Assembly: GCA_945860705.1 (NCBI GenBank)
Contig: CAMART010000001.1
Location: 1-64,000, forward strand
Source: Chitinophaga pinensis
GTDB lineage: Bacteria > Bacteroidota > Bacteroidia > Chitinophagales > CAMDFR01
Length of the DNA stretch: 64,000 nucleotides
Reading direction: 5' to 3'
The position numbers were made by a program, and so were the translations under genes. Shown in pieces: positions 37,220 through 46,640 of the stretch; position 1 is the first letter of the stretch; the number at the start of each line of letters is the position of its first letter. Under the pieces are notes generated by a model that had not been told where the DNA came from, searched no databases, and worked only from the letters and a program-made list of their open reading frames with translations.

Positions 37220-37621
37220 ATGAAAAAAACAATTAGAATCTCAATTTATTTAAGCATTATGTTTGCAGTTATACTTATTACTAACTCTTGTAAAAAAGAA
37301 AACAAAGTACCTACTATTGCAATTGTAGAACCAATGGAAAATGATACAATTAGCTTAGCTGTAAGTCCAGAAGTACATATAGAATTTACTGCATCAGATG
37401 ATGAAGAATTACATTATTTAAGTGTAAATGTGCATGACGATATGGCTAATTCATTTTTAGCAGATACGCCTTCTGTACATGGAAATAAAACATTTGATTA
37501 TCACGAACACATTATGCCTTCAGGAATTACAAATACAAAAAGAATGACTTTAGAAATAAAAGCTGAAGATCATGAAGAACTAATGACTACAAAATCTGTA
37601 GTGTTTTATGTAAAACCATAA
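37220..37621 (+). CDS. Lipoprotein, DUF4625-like
   Basis: 133 residues. Lipobox ITNSC, then an Ig-like fold of about 110 residues starting VPTIAIVEPMENDTI. A histidine- and acid-rich patch (NVHDDMANS, YHEHIMPSG, EDHEELM) is consistent with metal binding. Last gene of the cluster, followed by a strong terminator. Confidence 0.6.
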   Translation: MKKTIRISIYLSIMFAVILITNSCKKENKVPTIAIVEPMENDTISLAVSPEVHIEFTASDDEELHYLSVNVHDDMANSFLADTPSVHGNKTFDYHEHIMPSGITNTKRMTLEIKAEDHEELMTTKSVVFYVKP

Positions 37622-37635
37622 TTATTAAATAGTAT

Positions 37636-37666
37636 AAAAAAGGGTCAGCTTTGCTGACCCTTTTTT
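37636..37666. terminator. Bidirectional intrinsic terminator between the lipoprotein gene and aspS
   Basis: A perfect 14-bp stem AAAAAAGGGTCAGC / GCTGACCCTTTTTT with a TTT loop. U-tracts exist in both directions, and the last base of the stem is also in the aspS stop codon. Confidence 0.92.
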
Positions 37667-39444
37667 TATTTCTTCAAACCAATTCCTAATTCTTCCAATT
37701 GTTTTGGGTCTACATAACTAGGCGCATCCATCATTAAGTCTCTACCAGAATTGTTTTTAGGGAAAGCTATCACATCTCGTATCACTTCGGCTCCAGTCAT
37801 CAATGCTACCCATCTATCTACACCAAATGCAAAACCTCCGTGCGGTGGTGCACCATACTGAAATGCATTGACCATAAAACCAAATCGTTCCTCTTTTTCT
37901 TCTTCTGTAAAACCTAATTTTTGAAATACTTTATCTTGTAGTTCCTTATTGTGAATACGTATACTTCCGCTCAAGCACTCTGCTCCATTGATTACTAAGT
38001 CGTATTGTTGAGCTCTACATTTTAGAGGCTCATTATCAAAATACTGAACATCATCTGGATGCACATTGCAAAATGGATGATGTACAAATATAATATTGCC
38101 CGTCTCTTCATCTTTTTCAAATAATGGAAAATCGACAATCCAAAGTATAGACCATTTATCTTTATCTATCCAGTTTTGTTTTTTACCCAATTCTAAACGT
38201 AGGTCGCCTAATGCTTTTCTTACTTTTGCTTCTTTTTCTACAGCTATCAATATCAAATCTCCTTTTGATGCACCCATTGCATTAGCAATCTCTCTCAATT
38301 GTTCTTCATTCAAAAATTTATCAATAGTAGATTTGATAGTTCCATCTTCATTGAGTTTTATTTGTATCAAACCACTCAAACCTCTATTAGGCATTTTTAC
38401 AAAATCTACCAACTCATCTGTTTGTTTTCTACTCATATTTGCACATCCTGTAGCATTGATTGCTGCTATGATATGTTCATTGCCTGTAGCGTTTTGAAAT
38501 AACGGAAACTCAGATTTTTTGATACAATCTAAATTATCTAAATCAATAATCTTACAATCAAATCTTAAGTCTGGTTTATCGCTACCATATGTTTTGATAG
38601 CTTCCGCATATGGCAATCTTATAAAATCTGCTAGCTCAATATTTTTTGTTTTTTTGAAAACATGTTTAGTGAGTCCTTCTACGGTCTGTAAAACATCTTC
38701 TTGATTTACAAAACTCATTTCACAGTCTAGTTGAGTAAACTCTGGTTGTCTATCACCTCTAAAATCTTCATCTCTATAACATTTTACTACTTGATAGTAT
38801 CTATCCATACCAGATACCATCAACAATTGCTTAAGAATTTGTGGACTTTGTGGAAGCGCGTAAAAATTTCCTGGTTGCATACGCGATGGCACCAAAAAAT
38901 CTCTAGCACCTTCTGGCGTACTTTTTATCAGCACTGGAGTTTCAACTTCGGTAAAATTCATTTCATCTAAATACTCACGCATCGCTTTTATCATCTTTGA
39001 TCTAGTCACTAAACGCTCATTGAGAATTGGTCTTCTTATATCTAGATATCTATATTTCATACGGAGCTCTTCACCACCATCAGTTTCATTTTCTATTGTA
39101 AAAGGAGGTGTGATTGATTCATTGAGTATATTCAATTCGCTTACTTCTATTTCTATTTCGCCAGTAGCTATGTTTTTATTTTTATTGCTACGTTCTATTA
39201 CTTTGCCTTTTGCTTGTATCACAAATTCTCTACCGAGTGCTCTTGCTTTTAAGCAAAGTGCTTCATTAGTTTCTATATTGAATGCCAACTGAGTAATACC
39301 ATATCTATCTCGCACATCTACAAATGTAAGACCTCCAAAATCTCGTACTTTGGCTACCCAGCCACAGATAGAAACCTCGTTATTAATATGTTGCATATTC
39401 AATTCGCCACATTGATGGGTACGTAGATTGGTAGATGTATTCAT
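37666..39444 (-). CDS. aspS: Aspartyl-tRNA synthetase
   Basis: 592 residues, the normal bacterial length. OB-fold anticodon-binding domain (VSICGWVAKVRDFGGLTFVDVRD), class II motif 2 (YQVVKCYRDEDFRGDRQPEFTQLD around residues 210-235), a GAD insertion domain, and motif 3 (GGFAFGVDRWVALMTG). Charges tRNA-Asp. Confidence 0.97.
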   Translation of the reverse strand: MNTSTNLRTHQCGELNMQHINNEVSICGWVAKVRDFGGLTFVDVRDRYGITQLAFNIETNEALCLKARALGREFVIQAKGKVIERSNKNKNIATGEIEIEVSELNILNESITPPFTIENETDGGEELRMKYRYLDIRRPILNERLVTRSKMIKAMREYLDEMNFTEVETPVLIKSTPEGARDFLVPSRMQPGNFYALPQSPQILKQLLMVSGMDRYYQVVKCYRDEDFRGDRQPEFTQLDCEMSFVNQEDVLQTVEGLTKHVFKKTKNIELADFIRLPYAEAIKTYGSDKPDLRFDCKIIDLDNLDCIKKSEFPLFQNATGNEHIIAAINATGCANMSRKQTDELVDFVKMPNRGLSGLIQIKLNEDGTIKSTIDKFLNEEQLREIANAMGASKGDLILIAVEKEAKVRKALGDLRLELGKKQNWIDKDKWSILWIVDFPLFEKDEETGNIIFVHHPFCNVHPDDVQYFDNEPLKCRAQQYDLVINGAECLSGSIRIHNKELQDKVFQKLGFTEEEKEERFGFMVNAFQYGAPPHGGFAFGVDRWVALMTGAEVIRDVIAFPKNNSGRDLMMDAPSYVDPKQLEELGIGLKK

Positions 39445-39649
39445 AATCTCTTTATATTTATAGAATTTTTGAGATGCAAATATCCAAATAATAAGTTTTT
39501 TATCTTTGGTTTTCTTGATTATAAAAAAAAATCATGTATCTTTATAAAAGATATGTATGTTTACAAACTGTTTATAACAATATATATTTATATGTTTTCG
39601 TTATAGATGAAACTAACTAAAAAAACTAGTAATTTAAGAATATAAGTAC

Positions 39650-40750
39650 ATGAAAAGATTTTTACTCTTGTTTGTTATCCTAGCTTGTGTGTCAAAGGTT
39701 TCATGGGCACAAGATCCTCAGTATAGTATGTTTTATGCATCACCACTTACTCTAAATCCTGCTATGACGGGTGCCTTTAGTGGCAACTATCGTTTCTCTG
39801 GTATCTTCAGAGGGCAATGGGGGAGCGTATTGGCTGGAAATGCTCTTGATAGAAAAGGGACTCCAACATTTAGAACCTACAGTGCCGCAGTAGATTTTAG
39901 AACTAATAAAGGATTTATCGGAAAAGATGCATTTGGCTTTGGACTTGCAGTGCAAGCAGATAAAGCGGGTGCGGTAAATTTTGGAACAATAGGTGTCCTA
40001 GGTTCGCTAGCATATCACAAAGCTTTAAATAGGAAAGGAACTAATTTTATTACACTTGGATTTCAAGGCGGATTTTGGCAACGATCACTAAGCACAGCTT
40101 TACTTTGTTTTGGTTCAAACTATGATGGTAAAGGGTGCAACTATTCGCTTCCTACAGACCCTTCATTATATCAAAATTTTGATGATAGATTTTTGATGTA
40201 TGATGTCAATTTTGGTTTGCTTTGGTATATGAAAATAATGGATAGAGGAAATGCCTACTTAGGTTTTGCTATGCACCATGTAAATAGATATAACGAATCG
40301 TTCTATAAAGGAAGTGGAGCAGAAGCAAAAGTACCCTACAAGTTTGTAGGTCATGGTGGGGTGACTATACCATTAGGTGACTTCTTTAGTACAAGTCCAA
40401 AATTTGTATTCTTGACTCAAGGAGTTCAATGGCAAAGCAATATAGGTGTCGATGCAAAAGTGAAATTCTTTGATGATGAAGCTGAAGACGGGTTTTCATT
40501 AGGTCTGATGTATAGAATCAATGGTGGAGATAAGACTGCTTTTTGGAAAGACAAAGTCATCAATTCAGAATCACTAATCTTACCTGCAAAAGTAGAATAC
40601 AAAAACCTAACTGTAGGTGTTTCATACGACATCAACGTAGGAAAAGATAGATATGCATCTCGTTCAAAAGGTGCTTGGGAAGTATTTGCAGCATATCAAG
40701 GCTTCTTTCCTGGTAGAAAACCAAAAACACTCTTCTGCCCTAGATGGTAA
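39650..40750 (+). CDS. Type IX secretion system membrane protein, PorP/SprF family
   Basis: 366 residues. Signal peptide ending SWAQ, then DPQYSMFYASPLTLNPAMTG, the family start. Beta-rich barrel with YAFAMHH-type repeats (YLGFAMHHVNRY). PorP/SprF proteins partner with individual large CHU_C or type A cargo proteins in T9SS; the T9SS cargo gene that follows 200 bp downstream may be such a partner. The last residues KPKTLFCPRW are common to this family. Confidence 0.92.
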   Translation: MKRFLLLFVILACVSKVSWAQDPQYSMFYASPLTLNPAMTGAFSGNYRFSGIFRGQWGSVLAGNALDRKGTPTFRTYSAAVDFRTNKGFIGKDAFGFGLAVQADKAGAVNFGTIGVLGSLAYHKALNRKGTNFITLGFQGGFWQRSLSTALLCFGSNYDGKGCNYSLPTDPSLYQNFDDRFLMYDVNFGLLWYMKIMDRGNAYLGFAMHHVNRYNESFYKGSGAEAKVPYKFVGHGGVTIPLGDFFSTSPKFVFLTQGVQWQSNIGVDAKVKFFDDEAEDGFSLGLMYRINGGDKTAFWKDKVINSESLILPAKVEYKNLTVGVSYDINVGKDRYASRSKGAWEVFAAYQGFFPGRKPKTLFCPRW

Positions 40751-40947
40751 TTAATTTTGAATGTGAGTTTATATTTATACAATAAACAAATGCAATTATT
40801 CTGTTCATTTATTATTTTAGACTTCATAAGTTTTCTATAAAAATTCTTTAATAAAACTTTTTATTATCCTTTTTTCACTATAAAATTTATCTGAATTCTC
40901 CTATATTTCATGCATCTTTGCGTAAAGAAATATCGTCTGATATAGAC

Positions 40948-43068
40948 ATGAAAAAAATATACGTTTATTTACTTTTTCATTTTATGTTTTTGAGCATAAG
41001 TTTTGCTCAAACATTTACTTCTGCAGGTGCTAATATACCAGATCATGGTGCACCGCTTCAAGTACTGATAAGTGTGAGTGCATTAGACTCTAGCTCACTT
41101 ACTAGCAATTATGGATTAGAAACAGTTTGTATCAATATAAATCATACAGCAGACAGAGATTTGGCAGTATACTTAATGAGTCCTACAGGTATGACAGTAG
41201 AGCTCACAAGTGGCAATGGTGGATTTAATGATAATTATACCAATACATGTTTTAACATGTCGGCTACACAACTCATCACAGCTGGCACTCCACCATATAC
41301 AGGCTCTTTTGTACCAGAACATAGCATTGGCTCATTTAATAACGGACAGGCAGGTAATGGTGTATGGCGACTAATAGTAACCGATTATGTAGTAGGTGAT
41401 ACTGGTTCAGTTCTAAATGTTTCTCTTGCATTTGGATATACTCCTTCACCTCCACTGAGTGTATCTGTAGGGCCTTGTGATGACTATAGTCCTAGCGGAT
41501 GTGCTTGTCCTGGTGGTGATAGCTCTTGTTGGCTAGTACCTGATATCCTCACGGCTACAAGCATGCTTCAAGATACATTTTGGCAGAGAGAAAGTTTTAA
41601 TATACTAAAAGTAACTAACTCATGCGCCAATATTGGTTTTGGACCTATGGAAATAATTGGTACTGGAATCTGGATGTGTAATGATAGCATAGTAGGTGGT
41701 CCAGGTCTTTGTCCTGATGGGCAGTATGCCAAACAACAAGTGAAACAACGAATATATATCAAAGAAGCTGGTGTGGGATTTTTTGATTTTAAAGATACCT
41801 TGGTTGGCACCATGCAGTTTCACTCAGACTTAGGACACAACCACTTGCATGTAGATGATTGGGCAGTGAATACCCTCAGACTTAGAGGCCCCGAATCTGA
41901 TGCTAGTAAATGGCCAATAATAGGTACAGGAAATAAAGTAAGTTTTTGTATTTATGATCATTTAATCTGTGGAAGTACATTTGAAAACTGCGAATACGAA
42001 GGCGATATGAATGTATATTCAAGTCTAGTAAATAATGGATTAGGAACAGGTTTCTCATCATGTGGCAATACCGTACAAGGCTTGTCAGTAGGCTACTCCG
42101 ATGTTTATGACTGGTCACTAGATGGTCAAGAAATCACTTTTGATTCTATATGCAATGGGAATTATTATTTAGTAAGTGAGTTTGACCCAAGTCATCGTTT
42201 TGTAGATTTAGATAGAAGTAATAATGTAAGTGTAGTGCCAGTAAAACTAAAAAATCAATTAGCAAATTGTTGTAAATCTGCTTTTAGAATTGACACCCTC
42301 AACTATGATGAAAATATTTATCAATTTGTAGATATGACTATGCCTATACCTGATAGATGGAACTGGGATTTTGGAGATGGACGTACAGATACTAACCAAT
42401 TTCCTATTATCGATTTTAATGATTCTATTTCTCTCAATATTTCCCTTATCACCAATAATAATAGTGGCTGTGGCGACAGTACCTCTAAAAATATTTTAGT
42501 ACATAGAGATTTTAGCGATACCTGTAGAAATACATTTACTTTTTCTATGATAGAATATGGTTTTACAACTCATTTACTTATTCTGGGTGATACTAGCATC
42601 ATTGATAGCATATATATAGTTATGGATGATACCTGTGGCAGATATTACGTTTGGAATAGCGGCTTAGTCTCTTTAAACAGTGATGGATGTGCAATGGGAC
42701 ATGGTTGGATAACTAATGACTCTATTCATATAACTCTCTTTTATAAAAACTCATGTATATATACTTTTGATACAGTTTACAATGTTTTACAGAGCATAAA
42801 TAACATAGAAAAAAATAATTATAATTTCAGCATCGCACCTAACCCTGCAAAAAACGAAACCGTATTTTCATATGAACTGTCAAATACAAGCACAGTAAGC
42901 ATTTCGCTGATAGATGCTACAGGCAAATTGATAGAAAATATCATAGAAAATAATAAGCAACTAGCTGGAAAACATCAGTATAAAATAAATATTCCAACTG
43001 CTGGATTTTATATTTTAAAAACTAAAATAGACCAGACGGAACATATTGATAAAATTTTCAGTTATTAA
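40948..43068 (+). CDS. T9SS-secreted protein with P-domain and lysyl-oxidase-like domain
   Basis: 706 residues from the ATG at 40948 (signal MKKIYVYLLFHFMFLSISFAQ). Residues about 25-150: proprotein-convertase P-domain (GNGVWRLIVTDYVVGDTG). Residues about 190-430: lysyl-oxidase-like domain with GHNHLH (His297, His299, His301, the copper HxHxH), GNKVSFC (Lys330) and QGLSVGYSDVYDW (Tyr387), aligning with the human LOX Lys320/Tyr355 cofactor pair. A PKD-like part follows (WNWDFGDG), and the last 80 residues are a type A T9SS sorting domain (SIAPNPAKNETVFS). It would be secreted and possibly oxidise protein lysines; activity not shown. Confidence 0.85.
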   Translation: MKKIYVYLLFHFMFLSISFAQTFTSAGANIPDHGAPLQVLISVSALDSSSLTSNYGLETVCININHTADRDLAVYLMSPTGMTVELTSGNGGFNDNYTNTCFNMSATQLITAGTPPYTGSFVPEHSIGSFNNGQAGNGVWRLIVTDYVVGDTGSVLNVSLAFGYTPSPPLSVSVGPCDDYSPSGCACPGGDSSCWLVPDILTATSMLQDTFWQRESFNILKVTNSCANIGFGPMEIIGTGIWMCNDSIVGGPGLCPDGQYAKQQVKQRIYIKEAGVGFFDFKDTLVGTMQFHSDLGHNHLHVDDWAVNTLRLRGPESDASKWPIIGTGNKVSFCIYDHLICGSTFENCEYEGDMNVYSSLVNNGLGTGFSSCGNTVQGLSVGYSDVYDWSLDGQEITFDSICNGNYYLVSEFDPSHRFVDLDRSNNVSVVPVKLKNQLANCCKSAFRIDTLNYDENIYQFVDMTMPIPDRWNWDFGDGRTDTNQFPIIDFNDSISLNISLITNNNSGCGDSTSKNILVHRDFSDTCRNTFTFSMIEYGFTTHLLILGDTSIIDSIYIVMDDTCGRYYVWNSGLVSLNSDGCAMGHGWITNDSIHITLFYKNSCIYTFDTVYNVLQSINNIEKNNYNFSIAPNPAKNETVFSYELSNTSTVSISLIDATGKLIENIIENNKQLAGKHQYKINIPTAGFYILKTKIDQTEHIDKIFSY

Positions 43069-43094
43069 TAATAGATTTACTTATTAAAAAAATT

Positions 43095-43679
43095 ATGGAT
43101 CAAACAATATTAGAAATATATACTGAGTCTACTCCCAATCCAGAGACTTTAAAATTTGTTACTTCTCGTTTTTTGTTGAAGAATTCTTCGGTAGAATATA
43201 AAACAATAGAAAGTGCTACCGATAGTCCTTTAGCTCAATTTATTTTCGGAATTCCTTTCGTACAGCAGGTATTTATATCTAGTCATTTTATTACCATCAC
43301 AAAAAAAGCAGAATACGAATGGTATGAAATCACTCCTGAAATAAAAGAATGTATCAAAACTTATCTTACTAGTGGACAAGAAGTTTTTACAAAAGAGTTT
43401 TATGCAAAACTCAATCAAGTGCCCGAAGTAATAAATAATGAGGAAGCTTCTATTGATGATAAAATCACTGCATTGCTCATAAAATATGTTAAACCAGCCG
43501 TAGAAATGGATGGTGGCAATATTGAATTTAAAAAATTTGAAAATGGTGTAGTAACTTTGAGTATGCAGGGTGCGTGTAGTGGCTGTCCTTCATCAAGTGC
43601 TACACTCAAAAACGGAGTTGAAGGTTTATTAAAAAGAATGATACCTGAAGTGACTGAAGTTGTGGCAGAAGCAGGATAA
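43095..43679 (+). CDS. nfu: Iron-sulfur cluster scaffold, Nfu type
   Basis: 194 residues. N-terminal Nfu domain (ILEIYTESTPNPETLKFVTSR...FVQQVFISSHFITITK) and C-terminal NifU-like domain with the cluster-binding CSGC in MQGACSGCPSSSATLKNGVE. Transfers Fe-S clusters to apoproteins. Confidence 0.92.
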   Translation: MDQTILEIYTESTPNPETLKFVTSRFLLKNSSVEYKTIESATDSPLAQFIFGIPFVQQVFISSHFITITKKAEYEWYEITPEIKECIKTYLTSGQEVFTKEFYAKLNQVPEVINNEEASIDDKITALLIKYVKPAVEMDGGNIEFKKFENGVVTLSMQGACSGCPSSSATLKNGVEGLLKRMIPEVTEVVAEAG

Positions 43680-43711
43680 AATATTCATATAATTACATAA
43701 AAATAAAAAAA

Positions 43712-44464
43712 ATGAAAACTAAATCTATATATCTTTTATTAGCAGTAGTTATTTTTATTGCTAGTTCTTGTGGCAAAAATAGTGGCAAGGGAACCGTAAA
43801 TTTAAAAATGGTACCTGAAGCTTCTGGAAATCCAGTACAATTCAAAACGGCTGTTTATACAGATAACGATGAAGATGTAAGATATAGAGTAGATAATTTT
43901 CAGTTTTACATTTCAAATATAAAATTTATCAAAGATGATAATTCTGAAGTCGTTTTTTCAAAAGCTGATGATGTAAAACTTTTTCTATGGAAAGAATATA
44001 TAAATGACCAAGAAGAGTTTAAAATTCCCTCTGGAGATTACTCAAAAATTGTTTTTACGCTAGGTTTAACTCCAGATATCAACGCTACAGAACCTGGAGA
44101 CTACAATACCGATAAGCCATTGGGAGCTAATAGTGGTAATTATTGGTTGATGAGTAATAGTTATATTTATTCTAAATTTGAAGGCTTTATAGATACAAGT
44201 AATACTATGGGTGCTACATTAGATAACTCATTTTTATTTCATATAGGTGGTGATGGCTTTAGTAAAGAAGTTACTATAATCAAGGATTTTACAATTTCAA
44301 GAGATGAAAGTACCGAGTTACCTATATCTATTGAATTTAATAAGTTTTGGAATGGCCCTAGTACATTAGATTTAAAAACTGAATTACAAACTCATACCCT
44401 CAACAAACCAGATCTTGCAACAAGATTTTTAAATAATTTTGCATCAAGTTTTAGTGCTGAATAA
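43712..44464 (+). CDS. MbnP-family lipoprotein
   Basis: 250 residues. Lipobox IASSC. The core has RVDNFQFYISNIKFIKDD, LGLTPDINATEPGDY and NYWLMSNSYIYSKFEG, the blocks of MbnP proteins. In Methylosinus, MbnP binds copper through a kynurenine made from Trp by its diheme partner MbnH. The next gene, overlapping by one base, encodes the MbnH-like enzyme, so the pair is probably functional. It occurs without methanobactin genes here. Confidence 0.85.
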   Translation: MKTKSIYLLLAVVIFIASSCGKNSGKGTVNLKMVPEASGNPVQFKTAVYTDNDEDVRYRVDNFQFYISNIKFIKDDNSEVVFSKADDVKLFLWKEYINDQEEFKIPSGDYSKIVFTLGLTPDINATEPGDYNTDKPLGANSGNYWLMSNSYIYSKFEGFIDTSNTMGATLDNSFLFHIGGDGFSKEVTIIKDFTISRDESTELPISIEFNKFWNGPSTLDLKTELQTHTLNKPDLATRFLNNFASSFSAE

Positions 44465-45561
44465 TGTTTAGTAAAAAAGAAATATATATCTTCTTAATTA
44501 CAGCAAGCATAATTGGTGTCGGACTAGTATTGCCCTCTTGCAAACCTGAACCAAAACCATGCGAAAGTATAGGAGCTACGCCATATGTTTGGGAAAAACC
44601 ATTTCGTTTTCCGGACATGAATATACCTGCAGATAATCCTATGACTATAGAAGGAATAGAGCTAGGGAGATTTTTATTTTATGATTCTACTTTATCTAAA
44701 AATAGTGTTCAATCTTGTGGTACTTGCCATAAGCCTGAATTTGGATTTAGCGATATAGGCAATGTAAAAAGTTTTAATGCAAATGGTATACTTACTAAAA
44801 GAAATACGCCCGCATTATTAAATGCAGGATATCAAAATAAATATTTTTTTGATGGCAGAAGTGCTACATTGGAAGAATCAATAATAGATGCAACCGATCA
44901 TGAGCTATTTACAGACTGGACCAATAACGTAAACTATCTTAAAAATGATACTTTTTATGCCAATATGTTTGAAAAAGCATTTGGATGCGATGCTGTGACT
45001 AAAGAAAATATTGTGAAAGCTATGGCTCAGTTTATACGTACTATCGTTTCTAGTGGCAATTCAGAAATTGATACTAAATTTTTTAGAACCAATAATTACA
45101 CCTTACTAAATCCTGCGGCAGCTAGAGGTTTTCAAATTTTTACATCAGAAAGATCCGATTGTTTTCACTGTCATTTTACTAATATTCTCACTACTGATAA
45201 TTTATTTCATAATAATGGAGTTCAAAATTCAGGAGGCACTTTCAATTTTTCTGATAATGGACGAGGCACTATTACTGCTGTACAAACAGACAACGCCAAA
45301 ATGAAAACTCCTACGCTTAGAAATATAGCACTCACACCTCCATATATGCATAATGGGCAATTTAATACACTGAGAGAAGTAGTAGATTTTTATGCGGATA
45401 GTGTGCACTTGTCACCTACTCTAGATGCAAACATGTTGCATTCAGGAAATATTAGGTTAAACCTCACTAATAGCGAGCGAGATGATTTAATTGCTTTTTT
45501 GGAGACTATGACAGACACATTTGTTATAAATAATCCAAAATATAGAAGTCCTTTTAAATAA
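44464..45561 (+). CDS. Diheme cytochrome c peroxidase-like protein (MauG/MbnH family)
   Basis: 365 residues. Hydrophobic anchor with lipobox-like LPSC, and two heme c motifs, CGTCH (Cys85-His89) and CFHCH (Cys233-His237). TPALLNAGYQNKYFFDGR and MKTPTLRNIALTPPYMHNGQF are typical of the family. MbnH oxidises a Trp of MbnP to kynurenine through a bis-Fe(IV) state. The gene starts within the MbnP stop (TAATG). Confidence 0.9.
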   Translation: MFSKKEIYIFLITASIIGVGLVLPSCKPEPKPCESIGATPYVWEKPFRFPDMNIPADNPMTIEGIELGRFLFYDSTLSKNSVQSCGTCHKPEFGFSDIGNVKSFNANGILTKRNTPALLNAGYQNKYFFDGRSATLEESIIDATDHELFTDWTNNVNYLKNDTFYANMFEKAFGCDAVTKENIVKAMAQFIRTIVSSGNSEIDTKFFRTNNYTLLNPAAARGFQIFTSERSDCFHCHFTNILTTDNLFHNNGVQNSGGTFNFSDNGRGTITAVQTDNAKMKTPTLRNIALTPPYMHNGQFNTLREVVDFYADSVHLSPTLDANMLHSGNIRLNLTNSERDDLIAFLETMTDTFVINNPKYRSPFK

Positions 45562-45563
45562 AA

Positions 45564-46598
45564 CTACACCAAAGGATTCCAGCCTTGTGCTGAAAAGTTG
45601 TGCTTCATACCCGCTTTACTTTCTAAAATATATCCGTAGTCTGCTTTTTTTATTTCACCTATACATTTGATACCATGTCTACCATATATTTTTTGTGCAT
45701 CCGTTTTATTCATAGTGAATAATAATTCGTAATCTTCGCCACCGTTCATAGCACAAGTGATTGGGTCCATATGTAGCTTGAGTGCTGCATCATAGGTTTC
45801 AGTAAAAATAGGAATTTGCTCTTCAAAAATATGACAACCTACATTGGATTGTGTACATATATGCATCAGCTCTGATGAGAGCCCATCAGATATATCTATC
45901 ATTGAAGTAGGCACTATATCAAGTTCTTCAAAAAGTGCAATAGTATCTCTTTGTGCTTCTGGTTTCAGTTGTCGTTCTACCAGATATTGATCTTCCTCTA
46001 GTTGCACTTGAACTCCAGGATTTTCTAAGAAAATTTGTTTTTCTCTTTCTAGAATTTGTAAGCCCAAAAATGCCGCGCCTAAGTCGCCCGTAACAAAAAG
46101 CAAATCTCCTTCTTTAGCAGTATTTCTATAAGCGAGTTTGTTTTCGTCTACTTCGCCTATAGCTGTAATACTGATGATAAATCCTTTTTGAGAAGTAGTA
46201 GTGTCTCCACCAATAAGGTCTACATTATAGTTTTTGCAAGCTAGTTTCACTCCTTCATAAAACTCCTCCAAACCCTCTACAGAAAAACGATTAGATATTC
46301 CAATCGATACAGTTATTTGTCTTGGTGTAGCATTCATGGCATATATATCCGAAACATTTACTACTACTGATTTGTAGCCTAGATGCTTTAGTGGACAATA
46401 CATCAAATCGAAATGAATTCCTTCTAATAATAAATCTGTAGTTACAACTGTAGATTTGCTGTTACCATATTTAATTATCGCGGCATCATCTCCTACACCT
46501 TTGATAGAAGAACTATGATTAAGTGGGAATTTTTCAGTCAAATGTTTTATCAATCCAAACTCTCCTAGAGAAGCTATTTCTGTACGTTTTTCATTCAT
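45564..46598 (-). CDS. thiL: Thiamine-monophosphate kinase
   Basis: 344 residues, PurM-like fold. GVGDDAAIIKYG, VVTTDLLLEGIHFD, DLIGGDTTTSQKGFIIS and MNGGEDYELLFTM are the ThiL motifs for Mg-ATP and substrate. Makes thiamine diphosphate from TMP. Its stop is 2 bp from the convergent MbnH gene. Confidence 0.95.
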   Translation of the reverse strand: MNEKRTEIASLGEFGLIKHLTEKFPLNHSSSIKGVGDDAAIIKYGNSKSTVVTTDLLLEGIHFDLMYCPLKHLGYKSVVVNVSDIYAMNATPRQITVSIGISNRFSVEGLEEFYEGVKLACKNYNVDLIGGDTTTSQKGFIISITAIGEVDENKLAYRNTAKEGDLLFVTGDLGAAFLGLQILEREKQIFLENPGVQVQLEEDQYLVERQLKPEAQRDTIALFEELDIVPTSMIDISDGLSSELMHICTQSNVGCHIFEEQIPIFTETYDAALKLHMDPITCAMNGGEDYELLFTMNKTDAQKIYGRHGIKCIGEIKKADYGYILESKAGMKHNFSAQGWNPLV

Positions 46599-46640
46599 AG
46601 TGCAAAGGTAGGCTAATTGTATATAAAAATTTCAATTGAA

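Noticed and set aside
40918-40947. Upstream TTG start for the lysyl-oxidase-like protein
   Set aside because: It would put ten polar residues before a clear signal peptide that begins at the ATG at 40948.
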